Shown here one piece after another: positions 7,976-13,122 of a stretch of DNA of 13,122 nt. The notes under the pieces were generated by a model. That model was not told the DNA's origin, did not search any database, and saw only the letters and a program-made list of their open reading frames with translations. The first letter of the stretch is position 1, and each line of letters starts with the position of its first letter. The stretch covers positions 1 to 13,122 of the forward strand of contig JBEKCP010000085.1 in assembly GCA_050014815.1 (NCBI GenBank), given 5' to 3'. The stretch is from JBEKCP01 sp050014815. Lineage in GTDB: Bacteria; Planctomycetota; Planctomycetia; Pirellulales; Thermoguttaceae. The translations under genes were made by a program, and so were the position numbers.

Positions 7976-9703
7976 TCAGTTCGACGGCACGTACCGCTCG
8001 TACTGGTACGTCAGCGTCTTCTCTTCGCCGGGCTCCAGCTTGACGTGCCAGCGCACCGTGCCCTCCCGTTCCAAGAGCCGCATCTTCGTGGAATCGACCG
8101 AGAGCGAGCCCCCCTGGTCGGTCGTGAGCGGCTTGCCCGGCGTCGGATTGGCAATGATCACGTCGACGGTCCGCTTCTCGTAGTTGTGCAGCTTCAGCTT
8201 GCCTTCCAGGGTAACCAGGTCGAAGTAGACGTTGTTTGAGGGAGAATGGGCCTTGAGCTTCCGCTCGACCTCCCGCTCGCTCTTGTCGTGCGCGATGTTG
8301 ATGGCGGCGGTCACCGGCAGCTCTCCCCGGCTCCCCTTGGGCGTGTACTTCAGCAGGTCCTCGCTCAGCGGCCGGTCCTCGCTCAACGCCAGGCAGGGCC
8401 CCGTGGTCCAGGCGCTGTCCGTCTGGTTGCTCAGCACCAGCGAGTGCTCCATCTGTGCCGGGGGCGACCAGCGGTAGATGTGCGAATACTTGATCTTCTT
8501 GACGAAGAGCGTGATGATCGCTTTCTCACCGCGGCGGAGGTTCAGGTCCCTCTTCGTGTACACCGTGTAGTCCGTGGCGGCCGCGCCTTCCATCTGGGGC
8601 AGGTTTCCCAGGGCCTTGCCGAGGTCGCCACCCCGCCCCTCGACAGGCTGCTCGACGATGTTCGGTTGGTCGCCCTGGGGCCCCTGGCCCTCATTGCGGA
8701 CGATCGCCGCCCGGTTCATCATCTGCGACATTACCTGGGCGGGCACGTTGGGGGCGCCCATCGCCACGCCGATCGTGCGAATCACCTGCCCCACGGCCAG
8801 CGGGGCCAGGTACTCGGTGTGGACGAAGTGCGGAACACCGACCACCATGTGAACGTCGGTGTGGATCAAGTCCTCCGCCTCGTTGACCAGCGTGCCGCGG
8901 AGCGTCAGTTCCGCCGTGTCATCGTCCAGGACCTTGAGGGTGTACTCGGGAATCCAGGTGATTCCCTGCCGCAAGTAGGCCATGCCGAGGGTGGCGGTTC
9001 CCGGCTGCTTCTCCGCCTCGCTCAGCAGGTGGATGCGCAAGGGGAGCTCCAGCACTTGCAGCCGCGTGACGCCTTCCGTGGGGACGGCGAAGCTGTTGCT
9101 GTCGGTTTCCAGGACGACGAACTCCGGGCCGACCGACACCAGCTTGCCGGTGGCGGTCCGCTGCTGGCCCTTGTGCGTGTACTGCAACTGGATTTTGAGG
9201 TTCTTGCTGGCCTCCAGCCGCGCCCGCTTTGCGGCCGCGTCCTTGGGCGCGTCGCGGCCGTCGAACTCGATCACCTCGCCCGGCCCGGAACCCACGATAT
9301 CCACGGTCTCCTTCTCGCTGCGGGCGTAGATGGCCAGCGTGCCGAAGGCGGCGGGCGGGACGTGCTCGGCCACGCACCAGCCGTCGCGGAGTTTCACCTC
9401 CCCCTCGCGCATGAAGAACCCCAGCCCGTTCTTGAACACCGCCACCGCGCGGGTCCGCGGTTTCCAGACGTGCGGGTTTTCGTCATCGGCCGCGGCTTTG
9501 GCCGCGTCGGGCACAGCCTTGACTGTCTCGGCCTTCGCCGCGGTCGCGCGTGCCGACAACAGCCTGGCCGGCGAAGCGGCCGTCTCGTCGCCCAAGGCCC
9601 CCGTCCAAGAGCCGCAGATCGCCACGGCGACCACCGCGCCCGCGGCTGCCCACCAACGTCTGCCTCCCCGCCAATACACCCCTGAGTTCCCCAAGGCTGC
9701 CAT
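7976..9703 (-). CDS. Exported DUF4139/MuiA-like protein
   Basis: The 575-residue protein begins with a twin-arginine-free, basic then hydrophobic leader (RRWWAAAGAVVAVAICGSW), so it is probably exported or membrane-anchored. Residues about 85-145 (TRAVAVFKNGLGFFMREGEV) resemble the N-terminal beta module seen before DUF4139. Residues from about 241 (AYLRQGITWIPEYTLKV, then LRGTLVNEAEDLIHTDVHMVVG) match the DUF4139 core. The end, GEEKTLTYQYERYVPSN, is typical of that domain's last strands. The family includes MuiA-type proteins whose biochemical role is unknown. The start at 9703 is supported by AAGGAGC (9717-9711) at good spacing. Its stop at 7976 lies 43 bases from the convergent neighbour's stop, with no convincing terminator between them. 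A possible promoter with paired TGTAAC boxes lies upstream. Confidence 0.8.
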   Translation of the reverse strand: MAALGNSGVYWRGGRRWWAAAGAVVAVAICGSWTGALGDETAASPARLLSARATAAKAETVKAVPDAAKAAADDENPHVWKPRTRAVAVFKNGLGFFMREGEVKLRDGWCVAEHVPPAAFGTLAIYARSEKETVDIVGSGPGEVIEFDGRDAPKDAAAKRARLEASKNLKIQLQYTHKGQQRTATGKLVSVGPEFVVLETDSNSFAVPTEGVTRLQVLELPLRIHLLSEAEKQPGTATLGMAYLRQGITWIPEYTLKVLDDDTAELTLRGTLVNEAEDLIHTDVHMVVGVPHFVHTEYLAPLAVGQVIRTIGVAMGAPNVPAQVMSQMMNRAAIVRNEGQGPQGDQPNIVEQPVEGRGGDLGKALGNLPQMEGAAATDYTVYTKRDLNLRRGEKAIITLFVKKIKYSHIYRWSPPAQMEHSLVLSNQTDSAWTTGPCLALSEDRPLSEDLLKYTPKGSRGELPVTAAINIAHDKSEREVERKLKAHSPSNNVYFDLVTLEGKLKLHNYEKRTVDVIIANPTPGKPLTTDQGGSLSVDSTKMRLLEREGTVRWHVKLEPGEEKTLTYQYERYVPSN

Positions 9704-9773
9704 GATCGTCGCTCCTTAAACAGTGTGTGGATTCGCCTCGAAACCGGCCTGTGCGGCCCGACACATTGCTGTT

Positions 9774-9817
9774 ATTGTAGCTTGCAGCGAAGGCCGCGGG
9801 TGTAACGTGTTTGTAAC
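9774..9817 (-). promoter_or_regulatory. Candidate activator-dependent promoter of the DUF4139 gene
   Basis: On the minus strand a -10-like TACAAT (9779-9774) lies about 70 bases before the start at 9703. Upstream of it are two copies of GTTACA, at 9817-9812 and 9806-9801, starting exactly 11 bases apart. There is no proper -35 hexamer at the usual distance. Direct repeats one helical turn apart in place of the -35 are the arrangement used by OmpR/PhoB-type response regulators. The identity of any regulator is unknown. Confidence 0.35.
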
Positions 9818-10440
9818 ATCGCGGCCAGCCCGCCTGGTGACCCCCGGGCGGTAGGCCCGGTTGTTGCAAACAAGTTCGCGGGTGGAACGGGGTTCTCCAC
9901 AGCCGTGAATGCTTACCCCAGTGCTGAGCGCGGCGTTTCCTGGGGCAAGAAATAAAAAACGGCCATCTCCCGCGGGGACGTGCTGCGTGCAATGCACGCT
10001 TTGAGGCCCAACGCGCTGGAAGCGGAGGCCCTCGATCAAGCATTGCGTCCCATGGCGGAAAATGCGCCGTTTTTCGCGAGTCCCAAGGACTCGGCAGCAG
10101 AAATCGAAATCAGTCCTCCTGGGTACGGGGTGAGAAGAAGTGGGTCCGCAGTTCCGCTGGAGGCTGGCGTCGCGACTGGTCATTCACCTCCCACACCTTG
10201 GATAATACCCGATGTTTCGGCGAAGTCAAAAACGACTTGAGGAAAATCCGCGCCGCGCCGCGAGATTCCGTTGCAAGTCGATGCCCGTCCCGCGCTTGCG
10301 GCAACAAGAATTCTTCCCGCAAGCCCGCCTCGCAGGGTTTCGCCGACCGCTGCGACCGTCGCGGGCGTTTGAGTCGCGGCCGGTCTGGCAATTGTTCTCG
10401 GCGGCCGCATACCAACCCGAAGCGCCAGCGAGGTTTTCCT
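9818..10440. other. Gene-free stretch
   Basis: I see no supportable gene here. Frames in several phases overlap one another and lack domain-like composition. Small structures are present: an inverted repeat CCGGGC-GGTAG-GCCCGG at about 9844-9860, and GCGTGCA-A-TGCACGC at 9985-9999. Neither is followed by a T run, so I do not call a terminator. Confidence 0.5.
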
Positions 10441-10542
10441 GGTAGGTCCCGCCTGCCGGGCGGGACCCTGCGCTGGTAGGTCCCGCCTGCCGGGCGGGAC
10501 GCTGCGCTGGTAGGTCCCGCCTGCCGGGCGGGACCCTGCGCA
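10441..10542 (+). repeat. Triple tandem array of GTAG-hairpin (REP-like) elements
   Basis: Three copies of a 34-base unit start at 10441, 10475 and 10509; they are nearly identical. Each contains GTAG followed directly by a perfect hairpin: stem GTCCCGCC with GGCGGGAC and loop TGCCG (hairpins at 10446-10466, 10480-10500 and 10514-10534). The units are joined by a short spacer around CCTGCGCTG. The conserved GTAG at the hairpin foot is the feature recognised by REP-associated tyrosine transposases in enterobacterial REPs. There are no unique spacers, so this is not a CRISPR array. Confidence 0.85.
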
Positions 10543-10567
10543 CCGACGACGCCTGCCCATCGTGCAA

Positions 10568-10592
10568 GTCCCTTCCGGCAGAAGGGACCTAC
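10568..10592 (-). repeat. Single GTAG-hairpin (REP-like) element, TTC/GAA variant
   Basis: Read on the minus strand this is GTAG followed by stem GTCCCTTC, loop TGCCG and stem GAAGGGAC. It belongs to the same family as the array 30 bases to its left, but lies in the opposite orientation. The three inner stem pairs are TTC/GAA instead of GCC/GGC, and pairing is perfectly maintained. Confidence 0.8.
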
Positions 10593-10832
10593 AGGCGCGC
10601 CTCTGGAACCGCGAAGGTCCATTTAGGGCTACGGCGATGGGGCCCGGGCTGTCCCGCCTCAACGCGTCGGCCCACGTGACCGACGAGCGCAAAGAAGACG
10701 CGTTTAGTCGCGTCGGTGGGGGCGACCGAAGCGCGCCAACCGACCTGGGCGGGGGGAATCCCAGGAAACGGTCCTTTTCCGACTCGTCTCGCAATATGTA
10801 TGAGTTGATGGGACATCGCCTCGAATCAACAT
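10593..10832. other. Gene-free stretch with small hairpin
   Basis: No gene is supported. A hairpin GACGCG-TTTAGT-CGCGTC lies at 10697-10714 and runs into CGTCGGTG, a motif also found in the hairpin at 11832-11856. The rest is GC-rich and shows no coding pattern. Confidence 0.4.
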
Positions 10833-10917
10833 GCCGAACGATCGCGCTGAGCCGCCGCTTCATCCAGCACGAATCGCCACGCGGTCGAGGGCCATCGGCT
10901 CCAGCACGTTGTTAGCC
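10833..10917 (-). other. Integron attC-like recombination site
   Basis: On the minus strand the site begins with the R''-like GGCTAAC (10917-10911), three bases, then GTGCTGGAGCCG (10907-10896). After a 41-base central spacer comes CGGCTCAGCGC (10854-10844), four bases, and the R'-like GTTCGGC (10839-10833). The two long arms pair over 11 positions with one T-G wobble and a single extra G in the first arm. The first arm reads GCTG-G-AGCCG against GCTG-AGCCG. The extra base sits where the aadA1-type attC also has one, before the AGCCG block. Its length of 85 bases is within the usual attC range. Weak points are R'/R'' boxes that depart from consensus (GTTCGGC for GTTRRRY) and pair only partly. 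It lies 33 bases after the stop of the 190-residue gene in the correct orientation for a cassette. Confidence 0.65.
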
Positions 10918-10950
10918 AGCTGTAGCGGCACAATGAATGTTCATAGCTGT

Positions 10951-11523
10951 TCAGCGCTGACGCTTGGGATGAAAGTGCTCAAACAGGAGCAGCGCGACTA
11001 ACGAAAGCGCCAGCGTGCTCAGTGCCAACCAAAAACGGTCGCCATACAGTGCGGCTGCAAGCAGTGCCGTCGCCCAAGCCAGCGCAAAACCGGACGGAAG
11101 ATGGTTCTCCCAGTGATGGGAGGAATGTCGCTCATTCTTCGGAAGAGCCAGAGATTTTCTCTGGGCTGAAAATGTCCCTGTATCATCCTCAAGAATCGCC
11201 ACCTCGATTTCGCGGGCCCTCTCTAGTAGCGGGCCCAAGAACTCCCGATTTGACCGATTGGTTCGGAACCAGACGTAACAGATCCAGAAATTGAAAACGC
11301 AAGAGGCCACAAGGAACAAGAACGCCGGCCTTGCTGGAGCGGCACCGGAGAGAAATGTATCTTTGAGCGCAACACCAACCGCGGCGAGCAGCACAGACTC
11401 GACAGCGAAGAACCACTGGCTCTTCTGCCAAAAGTGGGCGTCCCAATGCGCGATCAGTGCCGGAAGGCTCCCGTACTCTCGGCACATGAAATCAAGCTTA
11501 GAGTTGTCAGAATTGTCCGTCAT
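10951..11523 (-). CDS. Four-helix membrane protein, probable integron cassette gene
   Basis: I chose the ATG at 11523 (MTDNSDNSKLDF) because a run of G (GGGGGG) lies about eight bases upstream, giving 190 residues. A longer 207-residue frame from 11574 lacks such a signal. The protein has two hydrophobic helices (WFFAVESVLLAAVGVAL and PAFLFLVASCVFNFWICYVW). A soluble charged stretch of about 60 residues (RAREIEVAILEDD ... KNERHSSHHWENH) follows, then two more helices near the C terminus (GFALAWATALLAAALYG and LALSTLALSLVALLLF). This 2+2 layout recalls small RipA-type membrane proteins, but I cannot assign a family. Base composition is visibly less GC-rich than in the four large genes. Its stop codon falls inside the palindrome TCAGCGCTGA (10951-10960), and the attC-like site follows. 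No second attC is recognisable upstream. Confidence 0.7.
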   Translation of the reverse strand: MTDNSDNSKLDFMCREYGSLPALIAHWDAHFWQKSQWFFAVESVLLAAVGVALKDTFLSGAAPARPAFLFLVASCVFNFWICYVWFRTNRSNREFLGPLLERAREIEVAILEDDTGTFSAQRKSLALPKNERHSSHHWENHLPSGFALAWATALLAAALYGDRFWLALSTLALSLVALLLFEHFHPKRQR

Positions 11524-11831
11524 CAGAAATCCCCCCCAGCGCAACGATGACTTGGGACCAAGGCATATTGCCAAGCGATTCTCTGGCCAACAGGTATTCG
11601 ACCGCCGAAGTGCGGCGAGACTTCACCGGATTTTCGCAGCCGAACATGGCGTTGTCAATCATGATACACCATGCTGTGAAAACGTTGGATTGATGGGGCC
11701 CCGCTGCCGTTCCGTCTAGCCGAGTGAGAGGAATCCCGAGATTGCCGTCTCCCTACTCAACCCGCGGTAGAGCCGTCGGAAATGGGGCTTTCGACGCTGT
11801 CTGGCCGAATTTGGAGGGTGGTCCGCTTGCG
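11524..11831. other. Gene-free stretch upstream of the cassette gene
   Basis: I find no supportable gene. I searched here for the second attC that would bound the cassette on this side. GCCGAAC at 11639-11645 and GCGCAAC near 11540 resemble R boxes, but neither has paired L arms nearby. The cassette's promoter-side boundary therefore remains undefined. Confidence 0.4.
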
Positions 11832-11856
11832 CGCGTCGGTGGCGCACACCGACGCG
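11832..11856. repeat. Perfect 10-base-pair hairpin
   Basis: CGCGTCGGTG (11832-11841) and CACCGACGCG (11847-11856) pair perfectly around the loop GCGCA. There is no T run on either side, so it is not an evident terminator. It has no GTAG at its foot and so is separate from the REP-like family. The nearby 14-base palindrome ACGCACCGGTGCGT (11891-11904) and the CGTCGGTG motif at about 10711 suggest a second repeat family. Confidence 0.55.
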
Positions 11857-12100
11857 GGTTAGCTATTTCCGATTGGAGACATGAGGTGCGACGCACCGGT
11901 GCGTGCCGGGAAATACGAGGAAGCCGATCAAAGACCGAACGTCTCGGCAATCCATGACGGATGTGACAAGCCGTCAAAATACGCCTCTCGGGTCCGTCCG
12001 CCTGTTGACGCCATGGGACGGGACCGCTTGCGACGGCATCTTCGAGTTCGGCGACCCGGCACCCGCCGCGCGGCCCCTTTCTTGGGAGGCAGCGCCATGC
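11857..12100. other. Gene-free stretch
   Basis: Apart from the 14-base palindrome at 11891-11904 I see no gene, RNA or clear signal here. The overlapping short frames lack recognisable domains. Confidence 0.4.
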
Positions 12101-12125
12101 GTAGGTCCCTTCTGCCGGAAGGGAC
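12101..12125 (+). repeat. Single GTAG-hairpin (REP-like) element, TTC/GAA variant
   Basis: GTAG (12101-12104) is followed by stem GTCCCTTC, loop TGCCG and stem GAAGGGAC (12105-12125), with perfect pairing. It is the same stem variant as the copy at 10568-10592 but in the plus orientation, about 1.5 kb away. Confidence 0.8.
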
Positions 12126-12145
12126 TGATATGCAGGGTTACGTTA

Positions 12146-12311
12146 GCCCGGGTTATTCATGGAACCGCAGAGGACGCAGAGATCGCAGAGGAAGAGGCGA
12201 TAACAAGGAAAACACGCCGCGTAGCCGGCAACTCGCCATTCTTTGCCATAATCTCTCACCGTGCTTGCTTTTCCGCGTTCTCTGCGTCCTCAGCGGTGAA
12301 TAATGCGGGTC
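12146..12311. repeat. MITE-like inverted-repeat element
   Basis: The left end, GCCCGGGTTATTCA (12146-12159), then ACCGCAGAGGACGCAGAG, reappears in reverse complement at the right end, where CTCTGCGTCCTCAGCGGT leads into TGAATAATGCGGGT (to about 12311). The arms total about 45 bases with a few mismatches and surround about 75 bases without a gene. The arms have a 9-base period of NCGCAGAGN, similar to the element at 4325-4592. No transposase is encoded. Confidence 0.65.
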
Positions 12312-12349
12312 AGGAGCCGCGGCGGTTCCTACTCGCACGCTGGTGCGTT

Positions 12350-12469
12350 TGTCCCGCTCGGCAAGCGGGACCTACTTGAAAACCTCCCATTGTCCCGCTC
12401 GGCAAGCAGGACCTACTTGAAAACCTCCTTGTCCCGCTCGGCAAGCGGGACCTACTTGAAAACCTCCCA
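12350..12469 (-). repeat. Triple tandem array of GTAG-hairpin (REP-like) elements, GCT/AGC variant
   Basis: Three units with hairpins starting at 12351, 12392 and 12431 (periods 41 and 39) share the tail CTACTTGAAAACCTCC. On the minus strand each reads GTAG, stem GTCCCGCT, loop TGCCG, stem AGCGGGAC. The middle copy has one change that leaves a wobble pair on that strand. Inner stem pairs differ from both other variants while GTAG, GTCCC and the loop are kept. The array lies opposite in orientation to the one at 10441-10542. Confidence 0.85.
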
Positions 12470-12725
12470 AAATCACGCAGCAAGGTCGCTTAGTAGGAAC
12501 TGGGGGCACCATTTTCGTAAATAACTATTTGGTGTACACGTTAACCACCCACATGAGTATATTACCACGCAGAGGTACTTGTGGACCCTCATGTCCAGCA
12601 CCGACCCTTACAGGACAAGAACTTAAGACAGCTAAATTACCCAATATGAAACGCCGAATTTGGCCCATAAAGGGGGAATCCCACGCCGCCTGTAAAACCC
12701 TTAAAGAAAAGCACTTACGTCATCG
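12470..12725. other. Gene-free, relatively AT-rich stretch
   Basis: Composition drops noticeably in GC compared with all flanking DNA. I find no domain-like frame. A long frame crossing this stretch and the terminator is not credible as a protein. It could be the body of a non-coding transcript ending at 12754, or remnant foreign DNA; nothing here decides between these. Confidence 0.4.
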
Positions 12726-12754
12726 GGCCCGGAGTTTCGGGCCGGGCCTCTTTT
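12726..12754 (+). terminator. Factor-independent terminator without an evident gene
   Basis: GGCCCGG (12726-12732) and CCGGGCC (12742-12748) form a perfect 7-pair stem around the loop AGTTTCGGG, followed directly by TCTTTT (12749-12754). An alternative nested stem GGCCCG/CGGGCC is possible. The T run indicates plus-strand transcription, yet no plus-strand gene ends upstream. Confidence 0.55.
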
Positions 12755-12997
12755 CAGGGGGGACGCCGACCGCGACAAACCAGGCCCTAAGTCCTTATTT
12801 CATGGCAACTTCCCGGCACCGGCCAATCCTGGGCCGGGCCAAGAACTCGTTGGGCGGTCAGAAAACCAACAAGTCAACGAAACGTACCCCCCTCTCTCCG
12901 CTTTCGGCGCGCTCGACCGCCGCCTTGCGCTGACTCTGAGGTCGCGCGCCCGGCGGGTCCCGGGGATGTCGTCCCGTGTGCCGGATCGGCCGCCAAG
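12755..12997. other. Gene-free stretch between terminator and palindromic element
   Basis: No supportable gene or RNA is seen. The overlapping frames on both strands are accounted for by GC-rich sequence and by the repeat that follows. Confidence 0.35.
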
Positions 12998-13122
12998 CAC
13001 GAAATCCGAATGTCGAAATCTCAAAGAAATCCAAAGCACGAATACCCAATGTCCCAAACGCCGGCGTTTCGGTCATTCGGTCATTGGGTAATTTGAATTT
13101 GTTTGGGATTCCGGATTTCGTG
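12998..13122. repeat. Long palindromic (MITE-like) element, cut by the window end
   Basis: The element is symmetrical about 13062/13063, where AAACGCCGGCGTTT (13056-13069) is a perfect palindrome. The outer ends match as CACGAAATCC (12998-13007) and its near reverse complement CCGGATTTCGTG at the window end. Between them, blocks such as ACCCAATG and its complement CATTGGGT mirror each other with gaps and mismatches. Such AT-rich arms with CACGAAATCCGAA ends are a familiar intergenic repeat in planctomycete-like genomes. The right boundary may lie beyond 13122. Confidence 0.65.

Noticed and set aside
8246..9685. 479-residue plus-strand frame opposite the DUF4139 protein
   Set aside because: It is antisense to a recognised family with signal peptide and good ribosome binding site; the translation is His/Arg/Gln/Asp-rich noise.
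10002..10065. Possible attC at GCCCAAC followed by GCGCTGGAAGCGG
   Set aside because: The first half looks plausible, but no complementary L arm or GTTGGGC box follows within a reasonable distance.
10441..10542. CRISPR array
   Set aside because: The regularly spaced repeats have near-identical short joints instead of unique spacers, and the unit is a self-complementary hairpin with GTAG at its foot.
10110..10863. Minus-strand frames translating the hairpin arrays
   Set aside because: The repeated peptides in them (PARQAGPT, PPGRRDLPA) are only the REP-like repeat read as protein.
12529..12933. 134-residue plus-strand frame
   Set aside because: It runs through the terminator stem, has no ribosome binding site or domain, and mixes two regions of different composition.

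Overview
The window is high-GC bacterial DNA. Its long, alanine/leucine/arginine-rich reading frames, poor or absent Shine-Dalgarno signals on some genes, and junk reading frames built from short palindromic repeats suggest a member of the Planctomycetota (Pirellulales-like). No rRNA or marker gene is present, so this assignment is an inference from style and gene content, not a demonstrated identity.

Bases 1-9703 are an ordinary gene-dense stretch with four solid genes. An orphan PAS-type sensor histidine kinase (262-1413, minus) is divergent from an 845-residue MMPL/RND-superfamily exporter (1704-4241, plus); 290 bases separate them and carry a good sigma70-like promoter facing the kinase. 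A 525-base gap holding an inverted-repeat element (4325-4592) follows. Next comes a 1054-residue membrane protein with two N-terminal zinc ribbons (4768-7932, plus). It converges, 43 bases apart, on an exported DUF4139/MuiA-like protein (7976-9703, minus). These genes do not form an operon, and a shared envelope role is only suggested by their all being membrane, exported or signalling proteins.

Bases 9704-13122 are quite different. In about 3.4 kb I support only one gene, a 190-residue four-helix membrane protein (10951-11523, minus). Just downstream of its stop, in the same orientation, lies an 85-base sequence with the architecture of an integron attC site (10833-10917), including the single extrahelical base in the L box. 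The gene and site therefore look like an integron cassette, with no integrase in view. Around it are eight copies of one hairpin family (two triple arrays and two singles). Each has a GTAG tetranucleotide at the foot of the hairpin, a fixed TGCCG loop and a stem whose three inner base pairs covary. This is the architecture of REP elements mobilised by REP-associated tyrosine transposases. Two MITE-like inverted repeats (12146-12311 and 12998-13122), other hairpins, and a lone factor-independent terminator (12726-12754) complete a repeat island.

The best candidates for something undescribed are the covarying GTAG hairpin family and the attC-bearing cassette next to it. The rest is familiar in outline, though several genes have no known function.
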